Shown: piece by piece, positions 15,002-22,662 of the stretch
Layout: every line of letters begins with the position of its first letter
Numbering within the stretch: position 1 is the first letter of the stretch
Source of the DNA: UBA699 sp050261915
GTDB lineage: Bacteria; Bacillota; Clostridia; Clostridiales; Clostridiaceae
Direction of reading: 5' to 3'
Length of the DNA: 64,000 nt
Assembly: GCA_050261915.1 (NCBI GenBank)
Contig: JBLNDT010000052.1
Coordinates: forward strand, 1-64,000
Program-made: the position numbers and the translations under genes
The notes under the pieces: generated by a model
What the model was told of the DNA's origin: nothing
Database searches by the model: none
What the model saw: only the letters and a program-made list of their open reading frames with translations

Positions 15002-15824
15002 ATCTGCATTAAATCAAGTAAAAGCAGAAGAAATATTAATAAGTAAAACTGAATTATATCTAAGAAATGAACTTGCAAAAAAGCGGGCTTTTTCAATACC
15101 AAAAAAACTAGCAATAGCTGCTTTAATAGCATTGATATTTATTGGGGGCGGAGCATACTATCAGACTCCCGCATCATATCTCAGCCTGGATATCAATCCA
15201 AGTATAGAATTAGGTGTGAATTTTTGGGGTAAGGTTGTAAAGGCTGAAGGATACAATAAAGAAGGCAAGGCAATATTAAGTGGAATAGATGTGAAAGGTT
15301 CCAGTTTAACGGAAGCAGTAAATGACTGTATTTCATCAGCAGTAGATAATAACTTTGTGGCTAAGGATGGTTCCACAGTAATTTCAATTACCTCTGTTAC
15401 AGATAACGTTAATACTGCAGACAAAATTAAAAGCGCTGCAGAAAATGGAGCAAATGAGGCTTTGAAGGAAAAGGGGAAAATTGCAGTTATATATAAAGAC
15501 AGCGTTTCCTTATCCAGTCATGATGAGGCAAAGGCAATTGGGATTACCCCTGGGAAACTTAATTTAATAAATAAACTTAAAGAAGTGGAGTCCAATGTAA
15601 GTGTTGATCAGTACAAGGATGCCAGTGTTACAGATATGGTAGATAAATTAGAAAAAAACACTGAGGATGTTAATGTAAACACTGATAAAACTGATTTAAA
15701 TAATGAGGACAAAGTGGAGGATGAAAATAAAACCATAGATTCAGGCATTAAAGAACAGAAGGATGGTAATCCGGAGAGTGCTCCCCTGGAAAACTATGAA
15801 AGGAGCTCTGAACCAAACAATTAG
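14985..15824 (+). CDS. RsgI-like transmembrane anti-sigma factor
   Basis: A 279-residue single-pass membrane protein: a short cytoplasmic N terminus (1-40), one helix (about 42-58), then an extracytoplasmic domain opening with YLSLDINPSIELGVN (65-79). This is the RsgI middle-domain signature. In RsgI proteins the Asn-Pro bond (Asn71-Pro72 here) is the site of autoproteolysis before regulated cleavage. The last ~90 residues are acidic and low complexity. RsgI proteins usually pair with SigI; here the overlapping partner is an ECF factor. GTG start with GGGAGGGAAGGA upstream. Confidence 0.82.
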   Translation: MITRFKSALNQVKAEEILISKTELYLRNELAKKRAFSIPKKLAIAALIALIFIGGGAYYQTPASYLSLDINPSIELGVNFWGKVVKAEGYNKEGKAILSGIDVKGSSLTEAVNDCISSAVDNNFVAKDGSTVISITSVTDNVNTADKIKSAAENGANEALKEKGKIAVIYKDSVSLSSHDEAKAIGITPGKLNLINKLKEVESNVSVDQYKDASVTDMVDKLEKNTEDVNVNTDKTDLNNEDKVEDENKTIDSGIKEQKDGNPESAPLENYERSSEPNN

Positions 15825-15839
15825 TAGGAGGTGATTACC

Positions 15840-17960
15840 TTGAGCAGGAGATTTATAAAGGGGTTAATATTAGTAATAGCAGCAGTTTGTTTTAATATTA
15901 TTTTTCCTATGGTACAAGCAATAGCAGCGCAAGGTACAATTAGCGGCTGGGTTAAGTATAGTGGAACATGGTATTACTATAACAATGGGGCCATGGTGAA
16001 AAATGGCTGGGCAAAGGATTCAAAGGGATGGTGCTTCCTGAATGCCATAGACGGATCTTGGGTACAAGAAGGGTGGGCAAAAGATTCACATGGATGGGGA
16101 TATATACAGAATGGTTATTGGGTACAACATTCAATGTGGGCAAAGGATTCAAATGGATGGAATTACATACAGGAAAATGGTTACTGGGACGGAAAACCAG
16201 CAGTAGCTGTAAACCCGGAATTAACAGTAAATGTAGCAGTAATATCCACTTCCTATGACAATGATACCTCAGATCAATATGTTGCAATTACAGTGAATGA
16301 CAAGGTTACAACTGTACCCGATCTTCAGGCAGCTGGCTATGATGTGAAATTTTCAGCTTTAACTTCAAAATTTGGTGGAACAGATATAACAAACAATATC
16401 TTCAGCGATGCGTCAAAAGGTTTATTATTGGACAACTTAAATCCATACTTAGGAAGCAGCGCAAGTAAAAGCCCTTATATTCAAGTGGTAATGACAAAGG
16501 GTTCAGATGTAATTTTATCTAATTTACAGCAAATAACAATTTTAAATAAAAATTTGCTTGCAAATTCTATTTTAAGCTACACATTAACCAATAACACAAG
16601 TGCATCAGCAGAATTTGATCAAAATAGTACAACCCTAATTACTGAGGATACTGCCTATTTTAAAAATATTAAAATTAATGTGGATGGTAATACACAAACT
16701 GCTTACCCAGGGACTTTTTCAGTTAAATCCTCAGAGCCTGCTGTAATATATGCAGCTAACGACGGAAAATTAATGGCCATAGCTCCTGGTACTGCAATAT
16801 TAACTATAACTTATGGCAATGTTTCTAAGCTTGTAAATTTTACAGTGGCTAGTGATAAACGTGAATTAAGTAAAGTTGTTATTCAAAAACAAGACACCGA
16901 TACAGTAATTACCACCCTTAAGGCTGCTAGAAAGCAGGTATATTTGGAATTAACAGCACTAGACCAATATGGTGATCCATTTAACGCAACAATATACCCT
17001 AAGAGTTCAAACATAAAAGTAGTTGGTTCAATTGCCCCGGTTTATTTTGATTCATCTAAAAATGGAACACTTATAACCTTTACACCAATTGATATAGGAA
17101 GTACAGTAATTTATTTATATGATTCTAATTCCTACATTTACAAAATTCCAAACTCAGCCTTATCTGTAAATATTGTGGAAAATGGTGATGTAAATAATTC
17201 AGTGTTAAACCTATATACCCCTAAAAGTGATTTTGATGCTGATGCTGTTTTGGCAGGTACAAAACAATCCAATTATTGTGAGGATTCAACTATCGATATT
17301 TCCGGTGATAACTATGTTGTTTATGAACTGGAGCAATTTACTTCCGATGGGGTATCTTTAGGGTATGCTGCCGTTAATACCCCCATTGCAGTATTATCAT
17401 CTGGAAATGATGTTTTAGATGGAAACGCTGTAACTGTTAATGGTGATAAAATAATTGTTAAAGCTGGCACTAATCCAGGAACTGCAACAATTAAGGTTAT
17501 AGATCCTGTGACCCGAATTATCTATACAAAGACAATTACGGTGGTAGACCAGAGAAATACTATTATGTCAGCAGCTTTTAAAACAATTAGTGATGCATCA
17601 TATTCGAAAACATACAATTACAAGTCAGTACTAACAATAACCGGTTCTGGGAATGATCCGATTGTCAGCGGGTTAACACTAAAACAGCAAGTATCTCAAG
17701 CAATCCGTATACACCTAATTGATGATTCAAATGGAACATTATACATTGACAAAAACGGAGACGGACTATGTAATAGTATAACTTCTACAGATGACACTTT
17801 GCTTGGCAGTTTTACAATTTTAGCCCTTGGTGATATTGCCGATAAGAATACATCAAATGGAGTTACTGTTGCACCGGGAGAAGATGGAATAATAATTTTT
17901 GAAGTACTTGATATAAAGGGTGGGGTTGTATGTGCTGTTTCAATTAAAGATAACTTTTAG
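15840..17960 (+). CDS. Secreted wall-binding-repeat protein with Ig-like domain
   Basis: A 706-residue exported protein. A signal peptide ends near VQAIAA. Four to five wall-binding (choline-binding type) repeats follow (about residues 35-120: GTWYYYNNGAMVKNGWAKDS, KGWCFLN, GWAKDSHGWGYIQNGYW). The long remainder includes a Big2-like Ig domain (KSSEPAVIYAANDGKLMAI, APGTAILTITYG near 300-340), and other beta-rich stretches are likely. TTG at 15840 is chosen for its GGAGG eight bases upstream. It is the third gene of the sigma/anti-sigma unit and so a likely member of its regulon. Confidence 0.85.
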   Translation: MSRRFIKGLILVIAAVCFNIIFPMVQAIAAQGTISGWVKYSGTWYYYNNGAMVKNGWAKDSKGWCFLNAIDGSWVQEGWAKDSHGWGYIQNGYWVQHSMWAKDSNGWNYIQENGYWDGKPAVAVNPELTVNVAVISTSYDNDTSDQYVAITVNDKVTTVPDLQAAGYDVKFSALTSKFGGTDITNNIFSDASKGLLLDNLNPYLGSSASKSPYIQVVMTKGSDVILSNLQQITILNKNLLANSILSYTLTNNTSASAEFDQNSTTLITEDTAYFKNIKINVDGNTQTAYPGTFSVKSSEPAVIYAANDGKLMAIAPGTAILTITYGNVSKLVNFTVASDKRELSKVVIQKQDTDTVITTLKAARKQVYLELTALDQYGDPFNATIYPKSSNIKVVGSIAPVYFDSSKNGTLITFTPIDIGSTVIYLYDSNSYIYKIPNSALSVNIVENGDVNNSVLNLYTPKSDFDADAVLAGTKQSNYCEDSTIDISGDNYVVYELEQFTSDGVSLGYAAVNTPIAVLSSGNDVLDGNAVTVNGDKIIVKAGTNPGTATIKVIDPVTRIIYTKTITVVDQRNTIMSAAFKTISDASYSKTYNYKSVLTITGSGNDPIVSGLTLKQQVSQAIRIHLIDDSNGTLYIDKNGDGLCNSITSTDDTLLGSFTILALGDIADKNTSNGVTVAPGEDGIIIFEVLDIKGGVVCAVSIKDNF

Positions 17961-17988
17961 TAAAAAACATTTTCTGTATTCATAAAAA

Positions 17989-18021
17989 TTTGCAAGGTTT
18001 TTAATAAACCAATCGTATTAA
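17989..18021 (+). promoter_or_regulatory. Predicted ECF sigma promoter (copy 2)
   Basis: TTTGCAAGG (17989-17997) and AATCGTATTAA (18011-18021) repeat the elements at 14449-14481 with identical spacing (25 bases from the first T to the CG). It drives the second wall-binding protein and places that gene in the same sigma regulon. Confidence 0.7.
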
Positions 18022-18040
18022 TAGCAGAAAGGAGAAAAAC

Positions 18041-18097
18041 TTGGACAACCATATTTGTAAACAAAATTTATACTTAATTCGGAGGAGAAAAACTTGA
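18041..18097 (+). CDS. Possible 18-residue leader peptide
   Basis: A TTG-started frame (product begins MDNHICKQNLYLIRRRKT) with its own AAAGGAG ribosome site. It ends in a TGA that overlaps the TTG start of the next gene (TTGA). The ribosome-site/start sequence GGAGAAAAACTTG is duplicated for both frames, so it may be a duplicated start region or a coupling leader. Existence as a peptide is unproven. Confidence 0.35.
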   Translation: MDNHICKQNLYLIRRRKT

Positions 18098-19230
18098 ACA
18101 AGAAATTAAAAAAAGGATTAACAGTATCTTCAACAGCAGCAATGGGAATGAGTATAATTCTTCCAACTGTATCAGTTATAGCAGCTCCTGCTGTTACCAA
18201 TGGATGGGTTAAAGAAAATGGAACATGGTATTACTATTACAATGGAACTATGGTTAAAAATGGATGGGCCAAAGATTCTCACGGTTGGTGCTTTTTAAAT
18301 TCAATTGACGGATCCTGGGTTCAGGAAGGATGGGCAAAGGATTCTCATGGCTGGTGCTATATAAGAGAGGGGTACTGGGTAGACAATGCTACTTGGGCAA
18401 AGGATTCACAGGGGTGGCAGTTTATAGCAGCTAATGGATATTGGGATTCCTCTGTTGCTACAAAAGCAGAAAACCCAATAGCAGCAGCAATAAATGCAGT
18501 TACAAAAGCAGAAGAAAGTAAACTACAGGCAGATATAGATGCAGCAAAAATCCTGGTAAATGATTTAGATAGTGCACTAGCTGAAAAAACTGATCTTACA
18601 AATAAAGTAACAGCAGTTGAAACACAAAAATCAAAAGAAGATGCAATAGCTGCGGCAAAGGGCGTAGATACAATGATTGCAACACTGCCTGCAGCTGGAA
18701 CAGTGGCCTTAACAGATAAGGAAGCAATAGAAGCAGCAAGAGCGGCATATGATGCCTTAACAGATGCACAAAAAGAATTAGTAACAAATTTCGCAGCATT
18801 AGAAACAGCAGAGGCTGAATTAGCAACACTTACAAACGCAGATATAACAGCAGCAAGTAGTGTTGATACATTGATTGCAGCATTACCAGAGGCAGGGACA
18901 GTGACACTAGATAATAAGACCGAAATAGAAACAGCAAGAGCAGCATATGATGCCCTAACTGATGCGCAGAAAGCTTTGGTAACAAATCTTACAGCATTAG
19001 AAGCAGCAGAGGCAGAATTAGCAGCACTTACAAATGCAGATATAACAGCAGCAAGTAGTGTTGATACATTAATAGCAGCTTTGCCAGAGGCTGGAACAGT
19101 GACACTAGAGAATAAGACAGAAATAGAAGCAGCAAGAGCAGCTTATGATGCATTAACTGATGCGCAGAAAAGTTTGGTAACAAATCTTACAGCATTGGAA
19201 GCAGCTGAGGCTGAATTGGCAGCACTATAA
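18094..19230 (+). CDS. Secreted wall-binding protein with 66-residue tandem repeats
   Basis: A 378-residue exported protein. A signal peptide (to about residue 32, VIAAPA) and a wall-binding region (36-125) closely resemble those of the gene at 15840. A linker predicted to be helical follows (130-180), then three tandem 66-residue repeats. Each repeat has VDTLIAALPEAGTVTL, ARAAYDALTDAQK and LVTNLTALEAAEAELA. Such alanine-rich helical repeats occur in many Firmicute surface proteins and probably act as a spacer. TTG start with GGAGGAG. Preceded by the second copy of the ECF promoter. Confidence 0.85.
   Translation: MNKKLKKGLTVSSTAAMGMSIILPTVSVIAAPAVTNGWVKENGTWYYYYNGTMVKNGWAKDSHGWCFLNSIDGSWVQEGWAKDSHGWCYIREGYWVDNATWAKDSQGWQFIAANGYWDSSVATKAENPIAAAINAVTKAEESKLQADIDAAKILVNDLDSALAEKTDLTNKVTAVETQKSKEDAIAAAKGVDTMIATLPAAGTVALTDKEAIEAARAAYDALTDAQKELVTNFAALETAEAELATLTNADITAASSVDTLIAALPEAGTVTLDNKTEIETARAAYDALTDAQKALVTNLTALEAAEAELAALTNADITAASSVDTLIAALPEAGTVTLENKTEIEAARAAYDALTDAQKSLVTNLTALEAAEAELAAL
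18643..19230 (+). repeat. Three tandem 198-bp coding repeats
   Basis: Units 18643-18840, 18841-19038 and 19039-19230 (last slightly short) have an exact 198-bp period. Units 2 and 3 are nearly identical at DNA level, which indicates recent duplication. Unit 1 is more diverged. Copy number is likely to vary between strains. Confidence 0.85.
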
Positions 19231-19240
19231 CACGGTTATG

Positions 19241-19274
19241 AAGGAGACACCTGCATTGGATGTCTCCTTTTCAA
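19241..19274 (+). terminator. Terminator after the repeat protein gene
   Basis: AAGGAGACA (19241-19249) pairs with TGTCTCCTT (19261-19269), followed by TTTC. Confidence 0.8.
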
Positions 19275-19278
19275 TACT

Positions 19279-21471
19279 TTAATTTATTAGTGGAGTCAGC
19301 TTACCTTCATAATAAACATTAAGTTTATGAAGTGCCCTGGTACAAGCAGTATAAAGAAGCAGTCGTTCATCTTCAGAATTGTAATTTTCATTTCCTGCAT
19401 TATATATAAGAACTGCATCAAACTCCAAGCCTTTTGCAAGATGAACAGGGATAACTAAAGTTCCGTTTATATAATCATCACCATCTTTAGTTAAAACCTT
19501 AACTTCAGTTTTATCCTGTAAAAAACTGTATACCATTTTTGCTTCCTTTTTGGTCCTAGTGATTATTCCAATAGATTTATAACCTCTTGACCTGCACAGT
19601 TCTATATCCTTCAATACTTGTTCATTAAGGTGGTTTTGATCAGAAAAACCAGAAACTTTAGGTTCATCCCCACTTCTTTCAATATATTCTGCATCAACCT
19701 GATTATTTAGGATTTTCCTTGTAAACTTGGCAATCTCCATGGTGGACCTATAGCTCTTTGTAAGATTAATTATGCAGGTATTTTCCTTAGGAAATATATG
19801 GGCAATGTTACTATAGTCTCCGATATTCATAAATGGGTTTATAGATTGATTTAAATCACCTAACATTGTTATACCAGCGTGGTTGAAAAGCTGATAAAGA
19901 ATTTCATATTGAAGCGGGGTGTAGTCTTGAGCCTCATCAATTATTACATATTTAATATCTGAGGTTTTCGGAAGGTCCCCAAACATTCCTTTTAAATAAA
20001 GGAGAGGCACCTGGTCTTCGTAATTAAGAAAGTTAGTTTGAATGTTTTTGAGAGTATATTTTTTTATTTCCGGATCAAGGTTTTCAAATAGTTTTTTATA
20101 AATATCAAGTAAATCAAACTTGGCAATTTTGTTTATTTCTACATATATGTTTTTTGTTTCTTCTTGGACTAAGGCCTTTGCCTTTTCCTTGGCTTCCTTT
20201 ATATCTGAAAAGGACCCAGAATCCCATAGTTCGTGATAAATTTCATTCATACGTTCTTCTTCATAAGGCTTAAGCAAAAATAAAATCCTTTCTCCTATTT
20301 TCTTTAGTCTTCTTATTAGGGGAAGGCTTCTATAGTCTTTATAATAAAGCTCCAAAAGGTCTTTTGAGGATATTACAACTTTGTCCCTGAAAACTATATC
20401 CTTAAAGGTTTTAACCGTTTTTTCAATATCTTTTACGTGGCTTTTCAATAAATCTGCAAATTCCAGTGAAGATTTATATTTTATACTTTTAATTCTTATT
20501 TCATAGTCTGAAAGCTTCTTTGAGCCAAGGATAAACTCCATCATGTCAGAGTAACTTTCCTTAATAAATCCATCCCCTAAGGCTTTGTGCATATATTCAG
20601 TAAAGGTAGTCTGGAGCATATTATCTTCACCAAGGCTTGGAAGCACATTTGATATATAATCATTAAAAATTTGGTTTGGTGAAAAAATTACTATATTTTC
20701 AGGTCTTATTTTATCTCGATGCTTATATAAAAGATATGCAATTCTATGGAGGGCAATGGAGGTTTTTCCGCTGCCTGCAGGGCCTTGAACAATAAGATTC
20801 TTGTATTCTTCATTTCGGATTACTCTATTTTGTTCTCTTTGAATTGTAGTAACTATTGTCTTCATCTTACTGTCCGAACTTTTACCCAGTATTTCCTGAA
20901 GTGTTTCATCCTCAATATTAACACTGCTGTCAAACATGTAATCCATTTTCCCATTGCTTATCTTATATTGACGTTTTAAGGTTAATTCACCTTCAATAGT
21001 TCCTTCATCACATTTGTAGCCTGCCTTCCCCAACTCATAATCATAAAACATGCTGGAGGCTGGGGCTCTCCAGTCGTATACCAAAAAGTCATAATTATCA
21101 TCCATAAGAGTTGACATGCCAATATAGTATTTCCCGGGATTCTTATCACCATTCTCAAGAAAATCTATTCGAGCAAAGTATGGGGATTGAAGCATTTTTT
21201 CATATTTATCCTGAAGTCTTTGTGTAATTTCGTGATTTCTTTTTTGATATTTCATTATGTCTATAAAACCCATAAAGCTTACAATCTGTTCCAACCCATT
21301 GGTTACGGACACAGAGCCAAGCTCCTCCCACATTTCCTTTTGGGTTTCAATAGCATCTCTTCTAAATCTGTTTTTGTAGTCAAGCTCTTCCTGTAGCTGT
21401 TTTTGAGTCTCTTTCAACACCAGTTCAAGCCATTCAATTTCCTGCTCCCATTCAAAGTGGTTAATGCTCAT
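19279..21471 (-). CDS. helD: HelD-like RNA polymerase recycling helicase
   Basis: A 730-residue UvrD/Rep-type superfamily 1 protein. A long N-terminal coiled coil (residues 5-70) is followed by DFLVYDWRAPASSMFYDYE and the Walker A QGPAGSGKTSIALHRIAYLL (about 230). Walker B is YVIIDEAQDYTPLQYEIL near 530. This is the HelD layout, which displaces nucleic acid from stalled RNA polymerase. The second ATG (21471) is preferred over 21477, because AAGGAGG lies only three bases before the first but nine before the second. Confidence 0.9.
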   Translation of the reverse strand: MSINHFEWEQEIEWLELVLKETQKQLQEELDYKNRFRRDAIETQKEMWEELGSVSVTNGLEQIVSFMGFIDIMKYQKRNHEITQRLQDKYEKMLQSPYFARIDFLENGDKNPGKYYIGMSTLMDDNYDFLVYDWRAPASSMFYDYELGKAGYKCDEGTIEGELTLKRQYKISNGKMDYMFDSSVNIEDETLQEILGKSSDSKMKTIVTTIQREQNRVIRNEEYKNLIVQGPAGSGKTSIALHRIAYLLYKHRDKIRPENIVIFSPNQIFNDYISNVLPSLGEDNMLQTTFTEYMHKALGDGFIKESYSDMMEFILGSKKLSDYEIRIKSIKYKSSLEFADLLKSHVKDIEKTVKTFKDIVFRDKVVISSKDLLELYYKDYRSLPLIRRLKKIGERILFLLKPYEEERMNEIYHELWDSGSFSDIKEAKEKAKALVQEETKNIYVEINKIAKFDLLDIYKKLFENLDPEIKKYTLKNIQTNFLNYEDQVPLLYLKGMFGDLPKTSDIKYVIIDEAQDYTPLQYEILYQLFNHAGITMLGDLNQSINPFMNIGDYSNIAHIFPKENTCIINLTKSYRSTMEIAKFTRKILNNQVDAEYIERSGDEPKVSGFSDQNHLNEQVLKDIELCRSRGYKSIGIITRTKKEAKMVYSFLQDKTEVKVLTKDGDDYINGTLVIPVHLAKGLEFDAVLIYNAGNENYNSEDERLLLYTACTRALHKLNVYYEGKLTPLIN

Positions 21472-21593
21472 ATACATATGCCTCCTTATGGTGGATAAAT
21501 GGATTTTAAAATACCTTATTAGTATATATTTAAAGAAGTATTAATAACAGTCTGCAAATTATTTTTCATATATGGTATAATTAAAGTAGGAAG

Positions 21594-21637
21594 AAAAAAG
21601 TTTAGGTGGTAATTAAATTACCACCTAAACTTTTTTA
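21594..21637 (-). terminator. Strong terminator between helD and the duplicated small gene
   Basis: A perfect 15-bp stem, GTTTAGGTGGTAATT (21600-21614) / AATTACCACCTAAAC (21616-21630), flanked by A6 and T6, so it can act in either direction. On the minus strand it follows the gene at 21696-22061. Confidence 0.85.
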
Positions 21638-21695
21638 TGTATAAGTATTGTTTTCTGTAAAAGTGAGGCAGCAATAAGGCTGTTTTGGTGTAAAT

Positions 21696-22061
21696 TTAGG
21701 CCATTTTATCAATTTCATTTGATATTAATGCTTTAGCAATATACATGGTTTTTATTATTTTCTGGAGCCTAATGTAATTAGGGGTGCCTACAGCAAATTT
21801 AAGTTGTGCCTTTTCACATTTACTTATTATTGAAGATATAGGTGGCAGTGAATTTATTAAGTCATCTTTTGTATATTTGTCTATAACATTTTGAGTTGTT
21901 AATAATAGTTTTGCAATATAAAGTGCCTTTATTCTATTTTTAAGCAAAGTGTATTGTGATGTACCGCAAGCAAACTTTGGCTGCATTTTTTCGCAGTTAT
22001 CAATAGTTGATGACACAACTTTTAGAACCTCTGCTAATTCGTCACTTGTTAGCTTTTCCAT
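21696..22061 (-). CDS. Hypothetical protein built of two ~60-residue repeats
   Basis: A 121-residue soluble protein of unrecognised family. It is an internal duplication: residues 4-54 (TSDELAEVLKVVSSTIDNCE, KFACGTSQYTLLKNRIKALYIAKLLL) align with 64-113 (TKDDLINSLPPISSIISKCE, KFAVGTPNYIRLQKIIKTMYIAKALI). Each half has C-E-K-x-Q-x-K-F-A-x-G-T and a basic helix ending YIAK. Ribosome site AGGAGG upstream and a strong terminator downstream support it as a real, single-gene unit. Confidence 0.75.
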   Translation of the reverse strand: MEKLTSDELAEVLKVVSSTIDNCEKMQPKFACGTSQYTLLKNRIKALYIAKLLLTTQNVIDKYTKDDLINSLPPISSIISKCEKAQLKFAVGTPNYIRLQKIIKTMYIAKALISNEIDKMA

Positions 22062-22209
22062 ATAGTTTCCTCCTGAAAATCTAATGATAAAGGTCTGAAA
22101 TAATAATACAATTATTAAAAATTAAAAACAATAACTTTACATTAATATGCTTAGTAGTTAAACTAAAACTGGGGAAGAATGTTTGGAATTTGAAAGAGGG
22201 GATAGCTAA

Positions 22210-22626
22210 ATGGCATTAAGATGGAGAAATGGTTTTAGCTGTAATATAAAAGAAATAGATAACCAGCATAAGAGGCTTTTTGAAATAAGTTCGAAGTTAA
22301 ATATTTTAGCTCCGATAAGTTCAAAAATAAATTTTAATGATGAAATTTTAGAAATAATTATTGAGCTTAAGGATTATGCTATTTATCATTTTGAATATGA
22401 AGAAAAAATGATGCAGAAATTTAATTATGAAGATTTGGAAGCACATAAATTACAGCATGAGGCTTTTATAAATAGAGTCAGTGAATTAGAACAGGAACAA
22501 TTACAGTTTAGTAGTATTGAAATGATTAATAGTATTATAGATTATGTTACTGGGTGGATTACAGCACATATTTTAAAGACAGATATGAATTATAAAGACT
22601 TTTTCAATGGCATTGGGGTATATTAA
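22210..22626 (+). CDS. Bacteriohemerythrin
   Basis: A 138-residue non-heme diiron oxygen-binding protein. Iron ligands are visible in IDNQHKRLF (His), YHFEYEEKMM (His and Glu), HKLQHEAFINR (two His) and AHILKTDMNYKDF (His and Asp), matching the hemerythrin family. Ribosome site GAGGGG. It lies 36 bases upstream of a GGDEF-EAL gene on the same strand, so it may supply or sense O2 for that c-di-GMP enzyme. Confidence 0.92.
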   Translation: MALRWRNGFSCNIKEIDNQHKRLFEISSKLNILAPISSKINFNDEILEIIIELKDYAIYHFEYEEKMMQKFNYEDLEAHKLQHEAFINRVSELEQEQLQFSSIEMINSIIDYVTGWITAHILKTDMNYKDFFNGIGVY

Positions 22627-22662
22627 TCGATTGAAACTTGCAGTTTTTAGGGGGAGTACATT

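Noticed and set aside
18643..19230. Tandem repeats considered as a CRISPR-like array
   Set aside because: The period is 198 bp with no unique spacers, and the repeats encode a continuous protein. The 54-bp repeats at 60756 are likewise coding.
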